Positions 1-7,284 of a stretch of 25,762 nucleotides of DNA are shown piece by piece (positions within the stretch are counted from its first letter, which is position 1; each line of letters opens with the position of its first letter). Source of the DNA: Dehalococcoidia bacterium. GTDB taxonomy: Bacteria > Chloroflexota > Dehalococcoidia > Dehalococcoidales > DAOWLH01. The DNA lies in contig DAOWDO010000085.1 in NCBI GenBank assembly GCA_030638985.1, forward strand, positions 1-25,762, written 5' to 3'. Both the position numbers and the translations under genes were made by a program. The notes beneath the pieces are model-generated. The model worked only from the letters and a program-made list of their open reading frames with translations. It ran no database searches and was not told the DNA's origin.

Positions 1-281
1 AATATCAGGGAAAGCCCCAGCACCCGCCAGTTGCGAAAGACCTGCCCCAGTTCCTCATACCTTACCTTGGCCAGCGGCGGATACATCATCAGGATAAGTC
101 CGACGGCGATGGGTATTGAGGTAGTACCTACCTGAAAATGGGTGATAAAGTCGGCCACTCGGGGCATGAAGTAGCCCAGGCCGACACCAATGGCCATTGC
201 CCCAAATATCCAAAGGGTGAGAAAGCGGTCCAACAGAGAAAGCCGGCCCAGCGTACCACCTCGTTCTCTGCTATCTGCCAT
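1..281 (-). CDS. acr3: ACR3-family arsenite efflux transporter, N-terminal part (cut by window edge)
   Basis: Reading the minus strand from the ATG at 281 gives an open frame of about 93 codons that runs off the left edge. The protein starts MADSRERGGTLGRLSLLDRF and contains LTLWIFGAMAIGVGLGYF and the stretch TTSIPIAIGLILMMYPPLAK, which I recognise as the conserved N-terminal signature of ACR3 (BASS superfamily) arsenite carriers. Two hydrophobic segments are visible. ACR3 exports As(III) across the cytoplasmic membrane. An in-frame TAG seven codons upstream fixes the start region. The gene follows znuB by 30 bases on the same strand, so it probably belongs to the metal-transport operon. No arsR or arsC is visible here; the rest of an ars cluster may lie to the left. 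The family call is strong; the operon assignment is inferred. Confidence 0.88.
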   Translation of the reverse strand, partial: MADSRERGGTLGRLSLLDRFLTLWIFGAMAIGVGLGYFMPRVADFITHFQVGTTSIPIAVGLILMMYPPLAKVRYEELGQVFRNWRVLGLSLI

Positions 282-311
282 GTCGCTTAAAGCATCCTAG
301 TTCATGTCGGG

Positions 312-1133
312 CTAGCTCCGGCTCTGCTTCCTGCGCCATAACCGGGAAAGGCCAAAATAGGCAAGGAAAGCGGTGGCGCTGACCAGAATAATGGTCGCCC
401 CCGAAGCCAGGTCGAGAACAAATGAAAGCCAGAGGCCGCCGAAGGTAAAGAGAGCGCCGATTCCAGCCGCCAGCAGCATCATCTTCTTCAGGCTATGGGT
501 AAACTGCCTGGCCAGTGCCGCCGGTATGGTGAGCAGGGCGATAACCAGAATGATACCCACTACCCTGATCAGCACCACCACCGTCAGCGCAATCAGAGAT
601 AGCATCACCAGATACAAAATCTCGGTGGGTACACCGGCTACCCGGCCATACTCCTCATCAAAGGAAATGACCAGAAACTCTTTATAGAAAAGCCATACGG
701 TAGCGATGATAATGATATCCAGAACCAGCATAAAGACCAGGTCTGAAGTGGGCACTGTCAGGATATTACCGAACAGGTAACTGAACAGGTCCGGGGCATA
801 GCCGGGAGCCAGACCAATAAAGATTACCCCCAGTGCCATGCCCAGAGCCCACAATATGCCGATGGTGGTATCTTCCGGGAGGCTGGTGCGCCGGGAAACC
901 AGCCCCATGCCCAGAGCCGAGGCCAGGGCAAAGAAGGTCGCCCCCAGCACCGGGCTCATCCCCAGAAAATAGCCAAGGCCGACACCGCCAAATGAGGCAT
1001 GAGCAATACCGCCACTGATAAAAACAATTCTCTTGGCGACGACATAGACACCGACAATGCCGCAGGCAATGGCCGCCAGCAGCCCGGCCAGGAGAGCGTT
1101 CTGCATAAACTGGTACTGGAAGACTTCAAACAT
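312..1133 (-). CDS. znuB: Zinc/manganese-type ABC transporter permease (ZnuB-like)
   Basis: This 273-residue, very hydrophobic protein is the membrane channel of a cluster A-I (zinc/manganese/iron chelate) ABC importer. About eight hydrophobic segments are visible. The motif SGGIAHASFGGVGLGY near residues 40-55 and the later ALLTIPAALAR are typical of ZnuB/MntB permeases. The start is the ATG at 1133, one base after the TAG of the ATPase gene. The frame stays open upstream to 1307, but that extra N-terminus has no hydrophobic or family character and lies wholly inside the ATPase gene. It works with the ATPase (1135-1896) and binding lipoprotein (1898-2767). The metal is not certain from sequence; zinc is favoured by the neighbouring Fur-family regulator. 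Confidence 0.93.
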   Translation of the reverse strand: MFEVFQYQFMQNALLAGLLAAIACGIVGVYVVAKRIVFISGGIAHASFGGVGLGYFLGMSPVLGATFFALASALGMGLVSRRTSLPEDTTIGILWALGMALGVIFIGLAPGYAPDLFSYLFGNILTVPTSDLVFMLVLDIIIIATVWLFYKEFLVISFDEEYGRVAGVPTEILYLVMLSLIALTVVVLIRVVGIILVIALLTIPAALARQFTHSLKKMMLLAAGIGALFTFGGLWLSFVLDLASGATIILVSATAFLAYFGLSRLWRRKQSRS

Positions 1134-1134
1134 A

Positions 1135-1896
1135 CTACTGGTCCTTTGATTCCCGATGAGGGAGGTCGCTGTGGGCGATGACGTGCACCGGGCTGTCATA
1201 GGTCCGGGCAAGTTCCTCAGCCGATAGCCCATCCGGCGAGCCGTGATAGAACAGGCGATGGTTGAGGCAGGCCACTTCGTCCACATGGACGGAAACGGCG
1301 CTGACATCGTGGGAGACCAGGATGATGGCCATCTGGGCTTTCAGCTTCTCTAACAGCTCGTAGAATTCCACCTGCATATCGAGGGCAATACTGGCGGTAG
1401 GTTCGTCAAGCAGCAGGATAGCCGGTTCGGAAACCAGCGCCCGGGCAATGAACACCCGCTGCTGCTCACCTCCGGAGAGGCTGCCAATCTGGCGGTCTTT
1501 AAAATCCGGCAGGCCTACTCTCTCCAAGACCCGGGACACCTCGCTTCTATCTTCCCGGCTATAGCGCCGGAGCAAACCACGGCTGCGGTAGCGGCCCATG
1601 AGCACCACTTCCTCAACGTTAATGGGGAATGCCCGGTCAAAAAGATTGTGCTGGGCGACATAGCCGGCGAACTTGCGGCTCCGTTCCGGAGTCTGTCCCA
1701 GCACCCGAACCTGCCCCCGGCTGGGTTTAATCAGCCCGAGGATAACCTTTAGCAGAGTAGTCTTGCCGCCGCCATTGGGGCCGATTATACCCAGAAACCT
1801 GCCCGCTGTCAGCGAGAGGTTTACGCCTTTCAGCACCAGGGTACTGTCGTAGTAAGCCCAGACATCTTCAAGTTTAACTACTTCCCGAGAGTTCAT
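1135..1896 (-). CDS. znuC: Zinc/manganese-type ABC transporter ATP-binding protein (ZnuC-like)
   Basis: This 253-residue ATPase energises the metal importer. The Walker A motif GPNGGGKT is at residues 39-46, the signature LSGGEQQR at 140-147, Walker B ending LLLDEP near 161-166, and the H-loop in VSHDVSAV. The ATG at 1896 is chosen because it follows the TAG of the binding-protein gene by one base; the frame extends to 1971 but would overlap that gene with non-homologous residues. The D-loop region reads DEPTASIALDMQ, slightly different from the common SALD/SVD form. Its order between binding protein and permease, with single-base spacings, indicates translational coupling. The family is certain; the substrate (Zn or Mn) is inferred. 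Confidence 0.94.
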   Translation of the reverse strand: MNSREVVKLEDVWAYYDSTLVLKGVNLSLTAGRFLGIIGPNGGGKTTLLKVILGLIKPSRGQVRVLGQTPERSRKFAGYVAQHNLFDRAFPINVEEVVLMGRYRSRGLLRRYSREDRSEVSRVLERVGLPDFKDRQIGSLSGGEQQRVFIARALVSEPAILLLDEPTASIALDMQVEFYELLEKLKAQMAIILVSHDVSAVSVHVDEVACLNHRLFYHGSPDGLSAEELARTYDSPVHVIAHSDLPHRESKDQ

Positions 1897-1897
1897 A

Positions 1898-2767
1898 CTA
1901 CTCCATCGCCTCCACCAGTTCGTCCAGCAAAAGACGCAGATTGGCGATGTAGTCCCGCGCCAGGGAGTCAACCATCACCACCCGGCCATCTATCTCCCGA
2001 GCAATTACCCCGGCACTTTCGGGGTTAAACTGCGGGGAGGCGAAAATAACCTTTATGCCGTGTTCTTCGGCTTGCTCTATCAGCCTGGCCAGCCCGGCCG
2101 GGGTCGGCTCCTTGCCCTCAACCTCAATGGGAATCATGGTGAGGCCATAGTCCCGGGCAAAGTAGCCGAAGGCGGGGTGATAGACCATGAAGGTTAGGCT
2201 CCGGACGCCGGCCAGCCCTTCGCGGATGTCCTGGTCAAGCTGTGCCAACTCCCGAAGATAGGCATCTCTGTTCTGTCGGTAATAAGTAGCGTTTCCCGGG
2301 TCAATCTGAACCAGGCCATCGCAGATGTTGCTCACCATGCTCATAGCATTCAGCGGTGACATCCAGATGTGGGGGTCCAGTCCCTCATGCTCCTGTCCAT
2401 GCTCGTCAACCGCCCCCTGGAGTTCAATACCTTTTGAGCAGTCAACAACCAGCATTTGCCGGTTAACCTCGAGCAGCTTATCCATCCAAATCAACTCAAA
2501 GTCAACCCCGGAGCCGACCTTGGCGTACATCATGGCCTGCGTTAGTGCCGTCATCTGGGATGGCGTCGGCTCATAGGTATGGGGGCTGGCCCCGGGCGGC
2601 ACCATGACCGTGATCTCCACCTTCTCGCCAGCAACATTTTCGACAAACTCGGCCTGAGATAGCAGGGTGACCACCACCCCGATCTTATCCGACGCTTCCA
2701 CCGACGGCTGACAGGCCGGTAAAGCTAGGGCCAATACCAGCAATAAAGTAAACGGAAAATACTTCAT
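1898..2767 (-). CDS. znuA: Metal-binding ABC transporter lipoprotein (ZnuA-like)
   Basis: This 289-residue cluster A-I solute-binding protein is probably lipid-anchored on the outer face of the membrane. Residues 1-18 form a signal peptide ending in the lipobox LPAC, with lipidated Cys19. Candidate metal ligands are His63 (in PHTYEP), His133 (DPHIWMSP), His197 (YHPAF) and Asp267 (VDSLARDY), the normal three-His-plus-acidic arrangement. The acidic/His loop at about 121-128 (DEHGQEHE) is much shorter than the long His-rich loop of many ZnuA proteins. Loop length alone does not decide between zinc and manganese. The ATG at 2767 lies 10 bases after the regulator stop, with GGGG upstream as a weak Shine-Dalgarno. 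Confidence 0.93.
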   Translation of the reverse strand: MKYFPFTLLLVLALALPACQPSVEASDKIGVVVTLLSQAEFVENVAGEKVEITVMVPPGASPHTYEPTPSQMTALTQAMMYAKVGSGVDFELIWMDKLLEVNRQMLVVDCSKGIELQGAVDEHGQEHEGLDPHIWMSPLNAMSMVSNICDGLVQIDPGNATYYRQNRDAYLRELAQLDQDIREGLAGVRSLTFMVYHPAFGYFARDYGLTMIPIEVEGKEPTPAGLARLIEQAEEHGIKVIFASPQFNPESAGVIAREIDGRVVMVDSLARDYIANLRLLLDELVEAME

Positions 2768-2777
2768 CCGAGAGCCC

Positions 2778-3218
2778 CTAGGTTAAGGCCAGCTGCCGGC
2801 AGTCACCGCAGCGGCCGGTAAACTCAACAAGGTGGCTTTCAATCTCAAAACCGGTCTTGTCGGATATCCTTGCCGCCTCTGCGGCCAGGTTGCAACCAGC
2901 CAGGTCAACCACCTTGGTGCACCCGGAGCATATCAGGTGATGGTGGTGTTCCTCCGGCCTTCGAAGCAGATAGTTATGGCAGCTACCACCGGTGTGCACC
3001 CGACAGATTAGCCCCAGCCCGGCCAGCAAACCCAGGGTGCGATAGACGGTAACCAGCCCAATACCTGTATATTGCCGGTTTACCCGCTGATACAAGGCAG
3101 CCGGAGTCAGGTGCCCGTCACTTCGGGCAATGACGTCAAGAATGGCGCGACGTTGCGGCGTGATTTTATGGCCCTGCTGCCTCAGGAGAGAGACTATCTG
3201 TTTCTCATTGACTTCCAT
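2778..3218 (-). CDS. Fur/Zur-family metal-responsive repressor
   Basis: This 146-residue protein has the full Fur-family layout. The N-terminal winged helix is at about 1-80, with GHKITPQRRAILDVI and the recognition-helix region VTVYRTLGLL. The C-terminal part has HHHHLICSGC at 91-100 and GRCGDC at 135-140. Cys97/Cys100 and Cys137/Cys140 form the usual structural zinc site; His91-94 and downstream His/Glu residues are candidate sensing ligands. The ATG at 3218 is chosen over a TTG at 3230 because AGG lies at usable spacing. The TTG has no Shine-Dalgarno and would sit next to the operator. It heads the znuABC operon, so a zinc sensor (Zur) is the favoured reading. Fur or PerR cannot be excluded from sequence alone. 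Confidence 0.9.
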   Translation of the reverse strand: MEVNEKQIVSLLRQQGHKITPQRRAILDVIARSDGHLTPAALYQRVNRQYTGIGLVTVYRTLGLLAGLGLICRVHTGGSCHNYLLRRPEEHHHHLICSGCTKVVDLAGCNLAAEAARISDKTGFEIESHLVEFTGRCGDCRQLALT

Positions 3219-3231
3219 TTCAGCCTGCAAA

Positions 3232-3288
3232 TGAAATTAATTTTCAATAAGTGACTTATAATATAGCCAGCAGCACCGCTATTGTCAA
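3232..3288 (-). promoter_or_regulatory. Promoter with two tandem Fur/Zur-like palindromes upstream of the metal operon
   Basis: On the minus strand TTGACA (3288-3283) is followed after 17 bases by TATATT (3265-3260), a near-consensus sigma-70 promoter. Next to the -10 box is a perfect 6-1-6 inverted repeat, ATAAGTGACTTAT (3247-3259). It abuts a second, 7-1-7 inverted repeat with one mismatch, TGAAATTAATTTTCA (3232-3246). The 7-1-7 architecture and AT-rich composition match Fur-family operators. Their position over the expected transcription start and just upstream of the regulator's ATG suggests autorepression of the whole operon. Sites are read directly from sequence; binding is inferred. 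Confidence 0.68.
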
Positions 3289-3326
3289 GTGGGCTAACCG
3301 GTCCCGTGTAATTAAGGGCACACGAT

Positions 3327-3557
3327 TCAGTCCTCTGTGGCCGGGTCAACCCTGACCCCCCGGGACATCACCCAGGCAAGACCGTCCTCGATCTGCTTGT
3401 CGTCACCCTCGAGTTCCAGCATCAGCCAGCCCCGATCCTCGGTTATATCAGCCAGCTGGATGTTGGTGGTTATATCAAACTGCTGGCCCAGGTTATAGAT
3501 AATGGGCTCCTTGAGCAGTTCCTCGGGGAAGTGCATAATGACTCGCCGCTTGACCAT
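3327..3557 (-). CDS. Small NIL-domain protein
   Basis: This 76-residue protein looks like a stand-alone NIL domain, the ferredoxin-fold module found at the C-terminus of the methionine importer ATPase MetN and in some ferredoxins. The core pattern is visible: VIMHFPEELLKEPIIYNL, then an aspartate/threonine-rich strand (FDITTNIQLADI) and an ending WVMSRGVRV. There are no cysteines, so it is not a ferredoxin. The ATG at 3557 is supported by GGAGGG overlapping the end of cysE; the cysE TGA ends one base upstream. Coupling to serine acetyltransferase suggests a sulfur amino-acid role, possibly ligand sensing or a carrier function, but no activity can be assigned. Confidence 0.82.
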   Translation of the reverse strand: MVKRRVIMHFPEELLKEPIIYNLGQQFDITTNIQLADITEDRGWLMLELEGDDKQIEDGLAWVMSRGVRVDPATED

Positions 3558-3558
3558 C

Positions 3559-4272
3559 TCAACCCTCCTGACTGAACTCATCCATGGTTTCCTTTATTCG
3601 CTGCCTTAGCTCATCTTGGGAAACAGTAATGCCAGCCTGTCTCTCAACCTTCTCCAATCGCCCCTCAAGCCTTGCCTGTTCCCGCAAAACCAGCCGGATG
3701 GCTTCTGCCACCGGGTCGGGAAGGCGGCCGTGTTCCAGGTCAAGCAGAGGCTCCCCGCGTTCCCCTGTAACTCTACCTGGAATACCGACCACCGTTGCCC
3801 CAGGTGGTACTGAATTAACAACCACCGAACCGGAACCTATCCGGGCGCCGTCACCTATGGTAATGTTCCCCAGAACCACCGCCCCGGTGCCGATAACCAC
3901 ACTATTGCCTACCGTTGGATGACGCTTGCCTTTCTTGCGGGTGGTGCCGCCGAGGACTGCCCCCTGATAGAGAAGAACATCATCGCCGATTTCGGCTGTC
4001 TCCCCGATAACCACTCCAGCGCCGTGGTCAATAAAGAAACGGCGGCCGATTCTGGCGCCGGGATGTATTTCAATGCCGGTAAGAAAACGGCCGAGGAAGG
4101 AAAGCATACGGGCTGGCAACTGACAGCGGTGGCGCCATAAGAAACCAGCCACCCGGTGCAACCAGAGAGCATGCAGGCCGGGATAGCAGCAGATAACTTC
4201 GACGACATTTCTGGCGGCCGGGTCCCTGGCAATAACCGCCCTGATGTCTTCCCGCAATGTCTTAAAAACCAT
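3559..4272 (-). CDS. cysE: Serine O-acetyltransferase
   Basis: CysE makes O-acetylserine from serine and acetyl-CoA, the first committed step of cysteine synthesis in the cytoplasm. The 237-residue protein has a helical N-terminal part (about 1-65) followed by left-handed beta-helix hexapeptide repeats. Conserved stretches include TGIEIHPGARIG (65-76), FIDHGAGVVIGETAEIG (80-96) and LYQGAVLGGT (101-110). His70 and His83 are in the expected positions for the active-site region. The C-terminal roughly 60 residues are charged and helical. The ATG at 4272 overlaps the end of cutA by 11 bases and has GGAGAA just upstream. Length is typical of the shorter bacterial form. No cysK lies in this window. 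Confidence 0.94.
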   Translation of the reverse strand: MVFKTLREDIRAVIARDPAARNVVEVICCYPGLHALWLHRVAGFLWRHRCQLPARMLSFLGRFLTGIEIHPGARIGRRFFIDHGAGVVIGETAEIGDDVLLYQGAVLGGTTRKKGKRHPTVGNSVVIGTGAVVLGNITIGDGARIGSGSVVVNSVPPGATVVGIPGRVTGERGEPLLDLEHGRLPDPVAEAIRLVLREQARLEGRLEKVERQAGITVSQDELRQRIKETMDEFSQEG

Positions 4273-4606
4273 CTTTCTCCGCGTCCTCTACCTCCCTGGC
4301 TACCCACTCAAGATAGTCCTTATTGCCGTGGGTTATAGGCAGGGCAATTATTTCAGGAACATCGTTGGAATGAATCTCCTTGACCAGCCGGACTATATCA
4401 TCAACCAGCGCCGCCCTGGTCTTGACCACTAAAAGGCTCTCCTGGGCCGAGTCAATAGCACCCTGCCACCAGAAAAGAGAGCTTATACCGGGCACGATGC
4501 TGACACAGGCTGCTTTTCTCCGCTCCAGGAGTACCCGCGAGATTAGCCGGGCTTCCTCATCGGCTTCGGTGGTGATAAAGAGAACAACACAATCACTATC
4601 GGGCAC
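4262..4606 (-). CDS. cutA: CutA-family divalent cation tolerance protein
   Basis: This 114-residue protein matches the CutA family, small trimeric ferredoxin-fold proteins historically linked to divalent-cation tolerance but of unclear biochemical role. Family hallmarks are VVLFITTEADEEARLISRVLL, the AACVSIVPGISSLFWWQG segment, and the C-terminal region VPEIIALPITHGNKDYLEWV. I chose the GTG at 4606 because GGAGGGG (4617-4611) sits four bases upstream. The longer frame to 4633 would overlap nadA and add non-family residues. It lies between nadA (14-base gap) and cysE (11-base overlap), so all three are probably co-transcribed. Confidence 0.9.
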   Translation of the reverse strand: MPDSDCVVLFITTEADEEARLISRVLLERRKAACVSIVPGISSLFWWQGAIDSAQESLLVVKTRAALVDDIVRLVKEIHSNDVPEIIALPITHGNKDYLEWVAREVEDAEKDGF

Positions 4607-4619
4607 TTTGCCCCTCCAC

Positions 4620-5534
4620 CTAAACAGCCTCAAGCATACGGTCTACGGCCGCCCTGGCCTTTAACCGGATCGGCTCGGGCACTTTGACCTCAGGAGCCAT
4701 CTCCTCCAGAGACCAGAGTATCTTCTCCAGGGTTATCAATTTCATGTTGGGGCACACAGCCTGCTCCGATACCGGAATGAACTTCTTGCCCGGGTTCTCC
4801 TTGCGGAGACGGTGAATTATACCTATTTCCGTACCGACTACCATCTGGGTGACTTCATCCCGCCGGGCATAGCGAATCAATCCGCCGGTGCTCAGCACCT
4901 CATCGGCCAGAGCAATGACTTCCGGCCGGCACTCCGGATGGACAACCACCCTGGCCAGGGGATAGTCCTTCTTAAGCTCAATGATGCGCTCCGGCAGAAT
5001 CCGAACATGGGTAGGACAGAAGCCGGGCCAGAGATATATCTTCTTCTCCGTCTTGGTGGAAACATAGTGGCCCAGATATTTATCGGGGACGAACAATATC
5101 TGCTCGCTATCCAGGCTGGCCACCACCCGGACGGCGTTGGCCGAGGTGCAACAGGTATCGGACTCCGCCTTGACCTCAGCAGTAGAGTTGATATAACAAA
5201 CGACAGCAGCCCCGGGCAGTTGCCGCTTCTTCTCCCTCAACTCTTCGGCGGTAATCATGTTGGCCATAGGACAGCCGGCATTGAGGTCTGGCAGCAGGAC
5301 CGCCTTCTCCGGAGAAAGTATGGAAGCCGTCTCGGCCATAAAATGGACACCGCAGAAGATGATCACCTCCGCCTGGGTTTGAGCTGCCCGCTGGCTCAAC
5401 TCCAGGGAATCACCGACAAAATCGGCGATATCCTGAACCTCACCCAGCTGATAGTTATGGGCCAGGATAACCGCCCGCCGTTTTTCCTTGAGGCTCTCTA
5501 TTCTATCTACGAGCTTCCCGTTGTTATCCAGCAC
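4620..5534 (-). CDS. nadA: Quinolinate synthase A
   Basis: NadA condenses iminoaspartate with dihydroxyacetone phosphate to quinolinate in de novo NAD synthesis, using an oxygen-sensitive 4Fe-4S cluster. The 304-residue protein shows AVILAHNYQLGEVQDIADFVGDSL near the start, FCGVHFMAETA, and three conserved cluster cysteines at about 88 (NAGCPMA), 202 (HPECRPEV) and 261 (AVCPNMK). Start choice: a TTG at 5543 directly abuts the AAGGA sequence and is therefore too close. The GTG at 5534 lies nine bases from it and is preferred; only three residues differ. nadB and nadC are not in the window. The gene sits 32 bases after the substrate-binding lipoprotein gene. Confidence 0.95.
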   Translation of the reverse strand: MLDNNGKLVDRIESLKEKRRAVILAHNYQLGEVQDIADFVGDSLELSQRAAQTQAEVIIFCGVHFMAETASILSPEKAVLLPDLNAGCPMANMITAEELREKKRQLPGAAVVCYINSTAEVKAESDTCCTSANAVRVVASLDSEQILFVPDKYLGHYVSTKTEKKIYLWPGFCPTHVRILPERIIELKKDYPLARVVVHPECRPEVIALADEVLSTGGLIRYARRDEVTQMVVGTEIGIIHRLRKENPGKKFIPVSEQAVCPNMKLITLEKILWSLEEMAPEVKVPEPIRLKARAAVDRMLEAV

Positions 5535-5566
5535 TGCCTGCAATCCTTCGGTAATGTATAGTCTCT

Positions 5567-6553
5567 TTAAGCCTGCTCCAAAAAACTGAGGTCCAGAATA
5601 TCGGCAGCCTTAATTCCTTCCTCGATGTAGCCCAGCCCGACCATAAAGTCTATGGTATCCTGGACTATCTCCGGGTCAACGCTGACGCTATAGACAACCC
5701 GCTCCATGGAACGAGCCATAATCTCCGGGGTTATGTCTAGAGAGGTGGCCGGTGTTATTCCTCCCGACTGAAGTTCGCCGCCGGCAATCTGCAATTGCAT
5801 GGCCATGATTACCGCCGTTTCCTGAAGATACGCGTTCACCCACTCGGTAGACCGCTTGGTGATGGCCATCAGTTCTCCCACCAGACCGGGGTTGCTCTCT
5901 ATGAGCCCGGTGGTAACCACCAGCACATCGCCCTGCATCCCCGGCCAGATTTCCTGACTTCTGACCAGGAGGGGGAAGCCATTGGCTTCAGCCACGGTAG
6001 CGTGCTGTTCGGGGATGATAGCGGCATCGAGACTGCCCGAAATGAGGGCCAAAACCGCATTCGCAGGGCTGAATCTCCGTATGGTCAAATCCTCAAGCTC
6101 ATATCTCTCTATCATAAGTTTGAGAAGAATATCGGTTACCGTGCCCTCTCGCAAGCAGCCGATAGTCTTGCCCTGCAAGTCAAAAATGCTCTCTATCCCC
6201 GGTCTGGCCATCAGACTATAGCCGTACTTGTGCACCCCGGATATTATCTTTATCGGCACCCCGCGCGCAAAGGCGGTGATGGCTCCCGTCAGGCCAAGAT
6301 AGCCAACCTGGATATCACCCCGGGCCAGCGACGCGGCGATGGCTGCTGCCGATTCATAGACCTGGAAGACGGGTAGCATCTCCAGCCCGGCTTCATCAAA
6401 CCAGTCGTTGAACTGGGCAACATAGGCGCAGGCGGCGTGGTTATTGAACTCAACAGCTACCTTGACAGTCGAGTCCTTCCCGGCGCAGCCACTGCCTGCC
6501 AGCACTATGGTCAGGGTAACCGCCAGAAACAGAGTAAAAGCTCTTCTTGCCAT
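5567..6553 (-). CDS. NMT1/SsuA-type ABC substrate-binding protein, probable lipoprotein
   Basis: This 328-residue protein resembles periplasmic binding proteins of the NMT1/SsuA/NrtA group, which bind nitrate, sulfonates or thiamine precursors. A signal peptide (about 1-22) ends in LAGSGC, a plausible though not canonical lipobox. Typical features are FNDWFDEAGLEM near the start, LARGDIQVGYLGLTGAITAF, DLQGKTIGCLREGTVTDILL, and LISGSLDAAIIPEQHA. The ATG at 6553 is preferred to one at 6568 because GGAGGAGG sits directly upstream of it. No cognate permease or ATPase is nearby. The flanking genes (SAM methyltransferase, nadA) do not identify the ligand. Confidence 0.85.
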   Translation of the reverse strand: MARRAFTLFLAVTLTIVLAGSGCAGKDSTVKVAVEFNNHAACAYVAQFNDWFDEAGLEMLPVFQVYESAAAIAASLARGDIQVGYLGLTGAITAFARGVPIKIISGVHKYGYSLMARPGIESIFDLQGKTIGCLREGTVTDILLKLMIERYELEDLTIRRFSPANAVLALISGSLDAAIIPEQHATVAEANGFPLLVRSQEIWPGMQGDVLVVTTGLIESNPGLVGELMAITKRSTEWVNAYLQETAVIMAMQLQIAGGELQSGGITPATSLDITPEIMARSMERVVYSVSVDPEIVQDTIDFMVGLGYIEEGIKAADILDLSFLEQA

Positions 6554-6574
6554 TCCTCCTCCTATCATACCAGA

Positions 6575-7273
6575 TCAAGGAACCAGGGCGGGCTTATCGG
6601 CCCGCAGCATCTGGAAAACACCGGCCTTTACCAGCCGCTTCGGCCCCAGGGTAAAGCCGGCCTCTTCTATTTCCCTGAGCAGGGTATCACCGACCAGCAT
6701 CCGGTATGCATCCTCATCCTCAAAAAGCCTCATAAATGTAGCAACCGCCAACCTGGGTAAAACTGCCCGGGCCAGGTGGAAATCAAGGATAAAAAGGCTG
6801 TGGTCTGGCTGGAGAACCCTGTAGATTTCCCTCAGGGCATTTTGCCGCACCGGCGCAGTCATCTCGTGCAGACCGAAGGAGATAAAAATCTTATCAAAGG
6901 CAGCTTCAGGGAAGGGCAGCTTTTCACAATCGCCCCTACGGAAAAAGACAGGCAAATCCCGCCCCGCCTTTCGCCTGGCCAGGGAAAGCATTTCCGGCGA
7001 CAGGTCGACACCAACCACCCGACCGCTCCCCCAAACTTTTTCGGCAATGAGCAGGGCCAGTGTCCCGGTACCACAGCAGATATCCAGCACCTGCCCACCT
7101 CCCTGGGGAGCAGCAAAATCAATAAATGCCCGGCGCAGCCTGCGTTCACCGCCGAAGGGAAGCATAAAAAGCCAGAATACTGGATCGTATAAACGGGACC
7201 AGGCCAGTCCAAACCTTGTTTCGCCGCCGGCGTTTGTTGGAGCCGCCACAGTATTAGTTACTTTCTTTTGCAA
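6575..7273 (-). CDS. Class I SAM-dependent methyltransferase (UbiE/MenG-like)
   Basis: This 232-residue cytoplasmic methyltransferase has motif I VLDICCGTGTLAL at 62-74, the acidic loop VVGVDLSPEML near 86-96, and GDCEKLPFPEAAFDKIF as motifs II/III. Together with LREIYRVLQPDHSLFILDF this resembles UbiE/MenG quinone methyltransferases. It lacks enough diagnostic features to call demethylmenaquinone methylation. The TTG at 7273, 11 bases after the upstream stop, is used as start with only a weak TAGG-type ribosome-binding site; an in-frame GTG at 7249 is an alternative. It stands between a PurM-like protein and a binding lipoprotein, so the substrate is open. Confidence 0.83.
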   Translation of the reverse strand: MQKKVTNTVAAPTNAGGETRFGLAWSRLYDPVFWLFMLPFGGERRLRRAFIDFAAPQGGGQVLDICCGTGTLALLIAEKVWGSGRVVGVDLSPEMLSLARRKAGRDLPVFFRRGDCEKLPFPEAAFDKIFISFGLHEMTAPVRQNALREIYRVLQPDHSLFILDFHLARAVLPRLAVATFMRLFEDEDAYRMLVGDTLLREIEEAGFTLGPKRLVKAGVFQMLRADKPALVP

Positions 7274-7284
7274 CTAGACACTAC

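Noticed and set aside
1134..1307. Longer N-terminus of the metal permease
   Set aside because: The extra 58 residues overlap the ATPase gene, have no hydrophobic or family character, and the ATG at 1133 sits one base after the ATPase stop.
3290..3326. CGTGT/ACACG inverted repeat after the NIL-domain gene as a terminator
   Set aside because: Only five paired bases with a 10-base loop and no T-tract on the transcribed strand.
4812..5561. 249-codon open frame on the plus strand inside nadA
   Set aside because: Fully antisense to a clear nadA; composition is a shadow of the GC-rich opposite strand and shows no family motif.
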